Positions 1-5,494 of a DNA stretch of 5,916 bases are shown here, in pieces (positions within the stretch are counted from its first letter, which is position 1; each line of letters opens with the position of its first letter). The notes under the pieces are model-generated. The model saw nothing but the letters and a program-made list of their open reading frames with translations, did no database searches and was not told where the DNA came from. This DNA comes from Alkalinema sp. CAN_BIN05 (GTDB lineage: Bacteria; Cyanobacteriota; Cyanobacteriia; Leptolyngbyales; Leptolyngbyaceae). The position numbers and the translations under genes were made by a program. Location: contig JAJAYH010000447.1 of NCBI GenBank assembly GCA_026786325.1, positions 1 through 5,916 of the forward strand, given 5' to 3'.

Positions 1-581
1 AGAGCGATCTGACGGGCCGGGTGTTGAATGATCCGACCCTAGAGCTATTGAAAAAAGTGACGATCGCCCAAGCTCAAGCGGGGGCAGACATTATTGCACC
101 GTCGGGGATGATGGATGGCTTTGTCGGGGCGATTCGGGAAGCATTGGATGGGGCAGGGTTTGAAGATATTCCCATCATGTCCTATGCCGCAAAATATTCG
201 TCTGCGTACTATGGCCCGTTTCGGGATGCTGCTGAGTCTACGCCGCAGTTTGGCGATCGGCGCACCTACCAGATGGATCCAGGCAATGCTCGTGAGGCGG
301 TGAAGGAGATTTTGCTGGATCTCGAAGAAGGGGCGGATATGTTGATGGTGAAGCCTGCGCTGTCCTATATGGACATTATTCACCGGGTCAAGGAGGCGAG
401 TAACGTTCCGGTGGCGGCCTACAATGTTTCGGGTGAGTATGCCATGGTTAAGGCGGCGGCGCTGAATGGCTGGGTTGATGAGGAGCGGATTGTCTTGGAA
501 ACGCTGACGAGTTTTAAACGGGCGGGGGCAGATATGATCTTGACCTATCATGCGAAGGATGCGGCACGTTGGATTGGCTAA
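1..581 (+). CDS. hemB: Porphobilinogen synthase (delta-aminolevulinic acid dehydratase), C-terminal part
   Basis: The reading frame is open from the left edge (first full codon at position 3) to the TAA at 579-581, so the 5' end lies outside the window. HemB condenses two 5-aminolevulinate molecules to porphobilinogen, feeding heme, chlorophyll and bilin synthesis in the cytoplasm. About 192 residues are visible, carrying the family blocks APSGMMDG, SYAAKYSSAYYGPFRDA, FGDRRTYQMDP, MVKPALSYMD, VSGEYAMVKAA and RAGADMILTYHAK. The two active-site lysines that bind substrate as Schiff bases are both present: the Lys of YAAKYSS (codon 192-194) and the Lys of MVKPAL (codon 351-353). The GTG at 21 is an internal valine and not a start. 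The metal-binding region that separates Zn-dependent from Mg-dependent enzymes lies upstream and cannot be judged. Identification is very secure. Confidence 0.97.
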   Translation, partial: SDLTGRVLNDPTLELLKKVTIAQAQAGADIIAPSGMMDGFVGAIREALDGAGFEDIPIMSYAAKYSSAYYGPFRDAAESTPQFGDRRTYQMDPGNAREAVKEILLDLEEGADMLMVKPALSYMDIIHRVKEASNVPVAAYNVSGEYAMVKAAALNGWVDEERIVLETLTSFKRAGADMILTYHAKDAARWIG

Positions 582-591
582 TTGCAGATAT

Positions 592-625
592 TTGACTTAG
601 ATTCTGAGGCTTGACTTAGGTTCTG
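592..625. repeat. Tandem near-identical 15-bp direct repeat after hemB
   Basis: TTGACTTAGATTCTG at 592-606 recurs as TTGACTTAGGTTCTG at 611-625. They are 14 of 15 identical with a period of 19 bp, and begin 11 bp after the hemB stop. Both copies start with TTGACT, which resembles a -35 hexamer, but no good -10 lies at the usual distance from either. No inverted repeat able to form a terminator was found here. Confidence 0.6.
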
Positions 626-657
626 GATCAAAATTTCTGTGCGAGTTGGGGTGTGAA

Positions 658-666
658 TGCTATAAG
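658..666 (+). promoter_or_regulatory. Possible extended -10 promoter element for the gene at 729
   Basis: TGCTATAAG fits an extended -10 (TGn followed by a hexamer matching TATAAT at 5 of 6). It would start transcription near 672-674, leaving a leader of about 55 nt before the ATG at 729. No recognisable -35 hexamer lies at 16-18 bp, which extended -10 promoters can tolerate. This rests on pattern matching only. Confidence 0.3.
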
Positions 667-728
667 GAATACGATCGTCTCTAATTCCTTGTTTTGTTCA
701 GCCCTCAACCTTGCCACCATTGTCTATT

Positions 729-1412
729 ATGACTAGCTTCGATTTTCTTTTATTGACGATTTATATTCTCTGTGTAGTCTCTGTGTTTGCTCGCATCATC
801 GATTCATTTAATGATGAGTTTTTTATCATTGTGGACAAAGATGAATTGAAGAAACAACTTGAAGGCGTGAAGTTGGACGATCGGGTGGATATTTCATTTA
901 GGTTTAAAGGTCGATACGAGTTTCACACGCTTAAGGAATTTGGGGTCAATGTTAAAAATAAATCTGATGAGCATCCGTTGTATGTGGATTGGAATGCGAG
1001 CAGTGTGACAGATTTGGACGGTAAGGCTAGACGAGTGACGCGTTTGATTCCAGGAAATTCTATAGATCTATTTCAACAGCAAGCCCTCAGTCCAGTCGCT
1101 GCCAACAACACCTTAAAAGAGAACATTGTTGCTGAAGATATGCTGAAGCGTAAAGGGGATGATGGCCCAATGGAAATAGACAAGACTCTTTTAGATCTAT
1201 CCAAACCTAAAAAGCCTGGTGATGCTTTGACCCGTTATTTCGCATTTATGAGTTTACAAAGTAATTTGAAATTCAGCTTAAACTTGATGCTACGAGTAGT
1301 GAATGATGGCACACCTAGCACGGGCTATGGTATTCCGATTCGATGTGACTTTTTTCTGCAAAAACTTCACTGGCACGCAGGTTTGCCCTGGAATCCCAAG
1401 GAACCGGGCTAA
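729..1412 (+). CDS. Unrecognised protein with N-terminal membrane anchor
   Basis: I do not recognise this 227-residue protein. Residues 4-24 form one hydrophobic segment (FDFLLLTIYILCVVSVFARII), best read as a single membrane anchor. There is no lipobox. The rest is soluble and charged. A segment around residues 65-105 (GVNVKNKSDEHPLYVDWNASSV, then DGKARRVTRLIPG) alternates like beta strands and loosely recalls beta-sandwich domains of small envelope proteins with an 'N-S-D-x-x-I-x-W-D-x-S...G-x-x-R-V' pattern; that likeness is inference. A charged stretch at about 130-165 (KRKGDDGPMEIDKTLLDLSKPKKPGD) is probably a flexible linker before a final strand-rich part. I chose ATG at 729 over the in-frame TTG at 711, although neither has a Shine-Dalgarno sequence. 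The gene looks more AT-rich than hemB. Its TAA overlaps the stop of the convergent peptidase gene. Confidence 0.75.
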   Translation: MTSFDFLLLTIYILCVVSVFARIIDSFNDEFFIIVDKDELKKQLEGVKLDDRVDISFRFKGRYEFHTLKEFGVNVKNKSDEHPLYVDWNASSVTDLDGKARRVTRLIPGNSIDLFQQQALSPVAANNTLKENIVAEDMLKRKGDDGPMEIDKTLLDLSKPKKPGDALTRYFAFMSLQSNLKFSLNLMLRVVNDGTPSTGYGIPIRCDFFLQKLHWHAGLPWNPKEPG

Positions 1413-2677
1413 CAACTAACAAAAGATTCTAGTTGATCTATTGTCACTGGAATATCTTGAGTTAATACTTCAAAGCCTCGATCGGTGACTAAAACATCAT
1501 CTTCGATCCGAATGCCTCGTACATCATTGAATTGTGCGAGGCATTTCCAATTTACGACATCATTATATTTTTCGCGATTTTTGGGATCATGCAAAATTGC
1601 AGGCACTTGATAAAATCCAGGTTCTATGGTCACGACCATTCCCGTTTGTAATGGCCGATCGAGTCGTAAAAATCCCAAGCCAAACCGATCGCTCCGAGTT
1701 CGACCCTTTGCATAACCTGCTGTATCGCCTAAGTCTTCCATGTCATGAACATCTAAACCGAGTAAATGCCCAACGCCGTGGGGAAAGAACAAAGCATGAG
1801 CATCACGATCGACCAATGTTTGGGCATCACCTTTGAGAATGCCGAGATCAACAAAGCCTTCCGCGAGTTTGAGACAAGCTAATATATGCAAATCTTTGTA
1901 TTCTACGCCCGGTTTTATAACGGCGATCGTAGCATCATGGGCAGCTAAAACCACATTGTACAAATCTCGCTGAGTGGACGAGAATTTACCAGAAGCATTC
2001 CAAGTGCGCGTCACATCTGCGGCCCAACCATTCTGAGTTTCAGCACCGACATCGGCAAGGATTAAATCAGTCGGTCGAATTGCGTGGTGATAATGCTCAT
2101 TGTGTAGAACTTCGCCATGAACGGTGACGATGCTGTTGTAGGCGGTGGTCATGTTGTGGCTTAGGATTACCGCTTCCATGGCCGATCGGACTTCTGCTTC
2201 AGTTTTTGCCTGTCCTGTGGCCTTCATTCCAGCAATGTGCGATCGGGTTGTGACTTCTACGGCATTTCTGATTTGACTAATTGCATACTCGTCATGTTGT
2301 AATCGCAAGGTAACGATCGCATTTGCAGTTTCGTCATCAAATTGGTTAGTGATCGCCTTGGGAAGTTCTGATAGTGGATGGGTGTAGTCGGCTCCGATCG
2401 TGGCGGCTAAATCATCTCGTGTTGGCGATTCACCATGCCATAAAGCGCTGCCGGGATGCGGATTGTCAACGTAGAGTGTGAGTTTGCCTTGCGCAAGTTG
2501 AATAACGGCTGATTCGATGCCGATGCCTGCAAAGTAGAGAAAATGACTACTCGCACGAAAGGGATATTTATTGGCTGGGAAGTTACGACTAGGACGTTTT
2601 CCAGCAGCAATAAAAACAGGTTTATCCGTTAGTTTCGCTAGTTTTTCACGACGGGTCTTGAGTGTTTGAATTAACAT
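1409..2677 (-). CDS. pepP: Xaa-Pro aminopeptidase (aminopeptidase P family, M24B metallopeptidase)
   Basis: A 422-residue cytoplasmic metallopeptidase expected to remove an N-terminal residue preceding proline. Residues 1 to about 130 form the aminopeptidase P N-terminal domain (SSHFLYFAGI, LYVDNPHPGSALWHG). The pita-bread catalytic domain follows. All five dinuclear metal ligands are visible by motif: D209 (LADVG), D221 (AADVTRTW), H304 (HGVGH), E352 (TIEPGFY) and E392 (IRIEDD). H300 and H311 match the conserved accessory histidines. Length is normal for the family and there is no signal peptide. The start is the ATG 21 bp after the hicA stop; no clear Shine-Dalgarno sequence precedes it. 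It could be cotranscribed with hicBA. The TAG stop overlaps the stop of the convergent gene at 729-1412 by 4 bp, leaving no room for an intergenic terminator. The family is secure; exact substrate and the pepP symbol are less so. Confidence 0.92.
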   Translation of the reverse strand: MLIQTLKTRREKLAKLTDKPVFIAAGKRPSRNFPANKYPFRASSHFLYFAGIGIESAVIQLAQGKLTLYVDNPHPGSALWHGESPTRDDLAATIGADYTHPLSELPKAITNQFDDETANAIVTLRLQHDEYAISQIRNAVEVTTRSHIAGMKATGQAKTEAEVRSAMEAVILSHNMTTAYNSIVTVHGEVLHNEHYHHAIRPTDLILADVGAETQNGWAADVTRTWNASGKFSSTQRDLYNVVLAAHDATIAVIKPGVEYKDLHILACLKLAEGFVDLGILKGDAQTLVDRDAHALFFPHGVGHLLGLDVHDMEDLGDTAGYAKGRTRSDRFGLGFLRLDRPLQTGMVVTIEPGFYQVPAILHDPKNREKYNDVVNWKCLAQFNDVRGIRIEDDVLVTDRGFEVLTQDIPVTIDQLESFVSC

Positions 2678-2698
2678 GAGTGAATCCAGAGGAGAGAA

Positions 2699-2908
2699 CT
2701 AGAGCAAATCTTCTTCTGAGAGTTCGGCGATTTTCATCAATGCGCGCAACAACCCCACTTTCAGATCCCGATTGCGATGGACTGGAATTGATAGAATTTG
2801 CTCACAATTCGGATTGTCATAAATATGATGGCTTCCAGTAATACGCTGTAATTTCCAACCTTTACGCTCTACAATTTTGCAGAGCTGTTTGCCAGAAATC
2901 GACTTCAT
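2699..2908 (-). CDS. hicA: HicA-type toxin (mRNA interferase) of a HicBA toxin-antitoxin pair
   Basis: A 69-residue basic protein of the HicA/YcfA family, small double-stranded-RNA-binding-fold proteins that act as ribosome-independent mRNA ribonucleases. Diagnostic pieces are SGKQLCKIVERKGWKLQR, the histidine motif GSHHIY (residues 25-30, containing the expected catalytic His), IPVHRNRDLKVG, and the C-terminal LLRALMKIAELSEEDLL helix. Length is typical for the family and the key motif is intact, so nothing suggests decay. Its ATG overlaps the hicB TGA in an ATGA arrangement (2905-2908), implying translational coupling with the antitoxin gene upstream. The peptidase gene begins 21 bp downstream on the same strand. 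Toxicity is inferred from the family. Confidence 0.9.
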   Translation of the reverse strand: MKSISGKQLCKIVERKGWKLQRITGSHHIYDNPNCEQILSIPVHRNRDLKVGLLRALMKIAELSEEDLL

Positions 2909-3108
2909 ACTGCAATTTCGACCATTTGAGCATTGGGGCTAAGATTAGGCCGAGTATTAGCAACTTCTAGCCACCCTTGAATGGCATCTTGTAAATTTGC
3001 CATAATTTCTTCCATGGTTTCCCCGTCGGTAAAACAGCCGGGAAGTGCCGGAACTTCTGCCCAATATCCGCCTTCTTCGGCGGGATGAATAATTGCTTTG
3101 ATTTTCAT
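2905..3108 (-). CDS. hicB: HicB-like antitoxin, short form
   Basis: A 67-residue HicB/UPF0150-type protein with the family signature near the N-terminus (HPAEEGGYWAEVPALPGC, residues 8-25), then FTDGETMEEIMANLQDAIQGWLE. This partial RNase-H-like fold binds and neutralises HicA. The protein ends about 20 residues after the core helix, so the C-terminal helix-turn-helix or ribbon-helix-helix domain of longer HicB proteins is absent. It may therefore not bind DNA by itself. It precedes hicA with a 4-bp overlap, the antitoxin-first order. A 13-bp inverted repeat sits directly upstream of the ATG. No Shine-Dalgarno sequence is evident. The start is fixed by the family-typical MKIKAII opening. Confidence 0.9.
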   Translation of the reverse strand: MKIKAIIHPAEEGGYWAEVPALPGCFTDGETMEEIMANLQDAIQGWLEVANTRPNLSPNAQMVEIAV

Positions 3109-3109
3109 G

Positions 3110-3122
3110 GTGAATTTTTCAC
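3110..3122. repeat. Inverted repeat immediately upstream of hicB
   Basis: GTGAA-TTT-TTCAC is a perfect 5-bp inverted repeat with a 3-nt spacer, ending one base before the hicB start codon. It could be an operator, or a small hairpin in the hicB leader that limits ribosome access. The dyad is visible; either function is inference. Confidence 0.45.
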
Positions 3123-3135
3123 TGTGCCCGATCGC

Positions 3136-3165
3136 ATTAAAGCCTATCTATTCATCGTAGCTCAA
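3136..3165 (-). promoter_or_regulatory. Candidate sigma70-type promoter for hicBA(-pepP)
   Basis: Reading the minus strand, TTGAGC (3165-3160; 4 of 6 to TTGACA) is followed after 18 bp by TTTAAT (3141-3136; 5 of 6 to TATAAT). Transcription would start near 3129, about 20 nt before the hicB ATG, placing the 3110-3122 inverted repeat in the leader. This is pattern matching only. Confidence 0.35.
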
Positions 3166-3169
3166 AATG

Positions 3170-3210
3170 AAAAAATCCTCTGACTCTGCGATCGCATAAT
3201 CAAAGGATTT
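3170..3210 (-). terminator. Probable Rho-independent terminator of moeB
   Basis: On the minus strand, AAATCCTTTGA (3210-3200) can pair with TCAGAGGATTT (3183-3173) with one mismatch, giving an 11-position stem around a 16-nt loop. Transcription then continues through six consecutive U residues (3175-3170, partly within the arm). It starts 21 bp beyond the moeB stop and separates moeB from hicB. The stem is AT-rich, so its strength is uncertain. The loop contains an exact HIP1 palindrome. Confidence 0.55.
3188..3195. repeat. HIP1 octamer, copy 1
   Basis: Exact GCGATCGC palindrome, the octamer highly over-represented in many cyanobacterial genomes. This copy is intergenic, inside the loop of the proposed moeB terminator. 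Confidence 0.85.
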
Positions 3211-3230
3211 AAAGATATTAAAATTTGAAA

Positions 3231-4505
3231 TTAGTATTCGGGCACAGACGGATCAACGTCTCGGCTCCAAGCTAAAATACCGCCAATGATATTTGTGCCT
3301 TTGATTCCGGTTTTTTCGCTGATAATCCCGATCGCTTTTGCCGATCGCCCACCCGCTTTGCAATGCATAATGAGCTTTTTATCGCCCAACAATGCTTTTA
3401 TCCGATCGACACCATCTGCATTTTCAATGTCAGGCAATGGAATCAATACGGCACCGGGAATTTTACCAATATCAAATTCATGAGTATTACGAACATCTAC
3501 TAAAAGATAATCCGTTGCACCGCTATCAATCAGCTTTTTCAAATCCGTAACAGTCATTTCAGTCATTTCTTGTTGGGCCTTTGCTTCGGCTGCGGCTGCC
3601 TGAGGAATTCCGCAAAATTCATCGTAATCAATCAGTTTATCAATGACAGGACGATCGGGATTTGGATTGAGTTTGAGTTCACGGAACTTCATATTCAAGG
3701 CATCGTAAAGCATCAAGCGTCCACTTAATGTTGTGCCCACACCCAAGATGATTTTGACGGTTTCAGTCGCTTGCAATGTGCCGATTACGCCGGGGAGAAT
3801 CCCTAATACTCCGCCTTCTGCACAGGACGGAACCAAACCCGGTGGTGGTGGCTCAGGGTAGAGATCGCGATAGTTTGGACTCGGGGCGTTTTCGTCGTAG
3901 TTCCAGTCTTTGCCGGATTTGCGTGCGGCGGTTTTTTCGGGGGCTGTCAGCGCATCCCAACCATCAGGCCGAACCCAGCCACCTCTGTAGTTGAAGACAG
4001 TCGCTTGACCTTCAAAGTGGAAAATCGAGCCGTAGACGTTGGGTTTATTGAGTAAAACACATGCGTCATTGACGAGATAGCGGGTTGGGAAGTTGTCGGT
4101 TCCGTCAACAACAACATCGTAGGGCCGCACAATATCTAGGGCATTTTCAGCGCTGATACGGGTTTCGTAGAGGTCGATTTGGCAGAAGGGATTGATTTCG
4201 AGAATGCGTTCTTTGGCGGATAGAATTTTGGGCTTGCCAACGCTGGATGTGCTGTGAATCACCTGGCGCTGGAGGTTTGAAGTATCAACCACATCAAAAT
4301 CTACGATGCCAATCCGGCCTACACCTGCGGCGGCTAAATACAGCAGCAACGGGGATCCGAGTCCACCTGTACCGATACAGAGGACGCTGGCGGCTTTGAG
4401 CTTTTTCTGACCGTCTACGCCGACTTGAGGCAGAATAATATGCCGTGAATAGCGCTCGTAGTCGTCTTTTGAGAGTTGGATTTCATCCAGGTTCGGGTTC
4501 AACAT
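3231..4505 (-). CDS. moeB: MoeB/ThiF-type adenylyltransferase fused to a rhodanese domain
   Basis: A 424-residue E1-like enzyme. Such proteins adenylate the C-terminal glycine of a ubiquitin-like sulfur carrier (MoaD or ThiS), and the rhodanese domain helps make its thiocarboxylate for molybdopterin or thiamine synthesis. The adenylation domain (about 10-300) shows RYSRHIILPQVG, the nucleotide loop GTGGLGSP (45-52), DFDVVDTSNLQRQ (69-81), DGTDNFPTR (134-142) and the catalytic-cysteine block VPSCAEGGVLG with C228. The rhodanese domain (about 318-424) has the loop CKAGGRS with C382. Two oddities appear: about 33 extra residues (177-209) between FNYRGG and NYRDLYPEPP, and absence of both zinc CxxC pairs (NYRD at 211-214; RPVI at 285-288). 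The ATG start gives a family-like N-terminus; no clear Shine-Dalgarno sequence precedes it. Which sulfur carrier it serves cannot be decided here. Confidence 0.93.
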   Translation of the reverse strand: MLNPNLDEIQLSKDDYERYSRHIILPQVGVDGQKKLKAASVLCIGTGGLGSPLLLYLAAAGVGRIGIVDFDVVDTSNLQRQVIHSTSSVGKPKILSAKERILEINPFCQIDLYETRISAENALDIVRPYDVVVDGTDNFPTRYLVNDACVLLNKPNVYGSIFHFEGQATVFNYRGGWVRPDGWDALTAPEKTAARKSGKDWNYDENAPSPNYRDLYPEPPPPGLVPSCAEGGVLGILPGVIGTLQATETVKIILGVGTTLSGRLMLYDALNMKFRELKLNPNPDRPVIDKLIDYDEFCGIPQAAAAEAKAQQEMTEMTVTDLKKLIDSGATDYLLVDVRNTHEFDIGKIPGAVLIPLPDIENADGVDRIKALLGDKKLIMHCKAGGRSAKAIGIISEKTGIKGTNIIGGILAWSRDVDPSVPEY

Positions 4506-4678
4506 AATTTGCTTATTAGACCTTGCTCGATCGAAGAATGGGGTTATGACAGCAAGCAGCCCGACTAATCATGAGACGGGGCACAAACCAGAAATCCATT
4601 CTAAGATGGGATTGGGATCCTTGGTACAACGGATTTCATAAAGCAGACTAAATAAGTCGGGATTAGATCAGTCTATGA
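4506..4678. other. Intergenic spacer between spp and moeB
   Basis: This 173-bp spacer separates the spp stop from the moeB start on the minus strand. It must hold the moeB leader and probably its promoter, but no convincing -35/-10 pair was found. Only weak 4-5-bp dyads follow the spp stop, and no U-run terminator was seen. No small gene is evident. Confidence 0.5.
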
Positions 4679-5434
4679 TTAATCTAGGGTGAAGAATCCT
4701 GGTTTCAAACGATCGAGTCCTTCTGAGATTCCGGCTGCATGGTCATTATTGGCATAATAAATCATATCGCCACCCCGATCTTTATACCAATTCAATAGTT
4801 CTATTTGAGCATTGTTGACAATAATTCCAAGCGTATCTTGTTTGAATAGTCCAATATCATTGCCAGAGTCGCCACAAACAATGGTATTTGCATTATTGAT
4901 TTTCAACGCTGTCATTAGATGGCGCAGGGCTAATCCTTTGTCACAACGAATTGGGAGGATGTCCAGATCTTCGTTGCTGCTGTAGATCAATTGGGCGGCA
5001 TATCCTGCCGTTATAATTCGATCGCGCAGTTGACTTATAACTTCTTTTGCATTGTCATCATGTAAGTAAAAACTAATTTTAAATTCATTTTGACTGGCAC
5101 TAGGTTGGGGAAGAAGTTCTGGGAATTCGAGAGCAAGAGTGTGAATTTTTTCGCGGTGCCATTGGGCTTTGAGATGCTCGGACCAACTACTGTCGAGAAT
5201 ACCATTTTGGTAAATTTCGCTACCGACTCCGGTGATCCAATACTGGGGTTCAAGTAGGGTTTCAGTGGTTTGCAATTGCTTGGCGGACTCGTACGATCGT
5301 CCAGTGGCATAGATTAACCCAACCCGATCGCCGCAGTTTAGAATTTTTTGATTAAATTCCTGGGTTGCGATCGCATTTCCCACTAAGGTATTATCGAGGT
5401 CTGTCACGATGTAGCATTTTGTTTGAGTATTCAT
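4679..5434 (-). CDS. spp: Sucrose-6-phosphate phosphatase (HAD superfamily)
   Basis: Hydrolyses sucrose-6F-phosphate to sucrose and phosphate, the final step of sucrose synthesis, in the cytoplasm. Numbering from ATG 5434 (251 residues), the HAD motifs are TDLDNTLVG with D12 (nucleophile) and D14, YATGRSY with T44, K166 in DKGLALRHL, and VCGDSGNDIGLF with D189 and D193. Other SPP-specific blocks are YWITGVGSEIY, KISFYL and the C-terminal NAQIELLNWY. From memory, the Synechocystis SPP catalytic residues are D9, D11, T41, K163, D186 and D190; the constant offset of three implies colinearity without gaps. That favours ATG 5434, although an in-frame ATG at 5464 would add ten hydrophilic residues. 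Neither start has a Shine-Dalgarno sequence. It lacks the extra C-terminal domain of plant SPPs. It is divergent from a GH100 invertase gene. Other C2-type HAD sugar phosphatases are less likely. Confidence 0.92.
   Translation of the reverse strand: MNTQTKCYIVTDLDNTLVGNAIATQEFNQKILNCGDRVGLIYATGRSYESAKQLQTTETLLEPQYWITGVGSEIYQNGILDSSWSEHLKAQWHREKIHTLALEFPELLPQPSASQNEFKISFYLHDDNAKEVISQLRDRIITAGYAAQLIYSSNEDLDILPIRCDKGLALRHLMTALKINNANTIVCGDSGNDIGLFKQDTLGIIVNNAQIELLNWYKDRGGDMIYYANNDHAAGISEGLDRLKPGFFTLD
5367..5374. repeat. HIP1 octamer, copy 2
   Basis: Exact GCGATCGC palindrome within the 5' part of the spp coding sequence. Confidence 0.85.
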
Positions 5435-5494
5435 TTCAATTGCGGTTGATGACCGATCCTGCATTACAACTCTAGCCGTATATCAGTATATCAA
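5435..5494. promoter_or_regulatory. Divergent spp / GH100 invertase regulatory region
   Basis: These 60 bp lie between the two divergent start codons, so one or both promoters must be here or inside the flanking genes. The best hexamer is TATACT on the minus strand (5490-5485; 5 of 6 to TATAAT), which could be the spp -10 with a start site near 5478. Its -35 region is poor and would fall inside the invertase gene. On the plus strand TTGATG (5446-5451) is a weak -35 candidate without a good partner. If spp instead starts at ATG 5464, this region shrinks to 30 bp. Confidence 0.35.
5478..5493. repeat. Two tandem copies of GTATATCA before the invertase start
   Basis: GTATATCA at 5478-5485 is perfectly repeated at 5486-5493, ending one base before the invertase ATG. 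It overlaps the candidate spp -10 element. It could be a regulator site in direct-repeat form or a chance AT-rich duplication. Confidence 0.5.

Noticed and set aside
21..23. GTG as a start codon for a short hemB
   Set aside because: The frame is open upstream to the window edge and the encoded residues are internal to HemB, so this is a truncation by the window and not a real start.
87..116. APSGMMDG in HemB, with Gly where many homologues have Asp, as an active-site defect
   Set aside because: Both Schiff-base lysines and all surrounding blocks are intact, and this position is not one of the catalytic lysines; variation here is expected within the family.
45..551. 168-codon open frame on the minus strand
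   Set aside because: It is entirely antisense to hemB, whose protein is clearly recognisable; the reverse translation is rich in Arg, His and Pro and matches nothing.
1534..1836. 100-codon plus-strand open frame
   Set aside because: It lies antisense inside the M24 peptidase gene, which has all catalytic motifs intact.
2407..2610. 67-codon minus-strand open frame
   Set aside because: It is a different frame of the same strand within the N-terminal domain of the M24 peptidase and has no recognisable features.
3776..4132. Open frames on both strands around the MoeB catalytic region
   Set aside because: They are alternative-frame shadows of moeB, with low-complexity or Arg/Ser-rich translations.
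4645..4674. Hairpin (AGACT...AGTCT) after the spp stop as a terminator
   Set aside because: The stem is only 5 bp with a 20-nt loop and no U-run follows on the minus strand.
5035..5310. 91-codon minus-strand open frame
   Set aside because: It is out of frame within spp, whose HAD motifs run continuously through the region.
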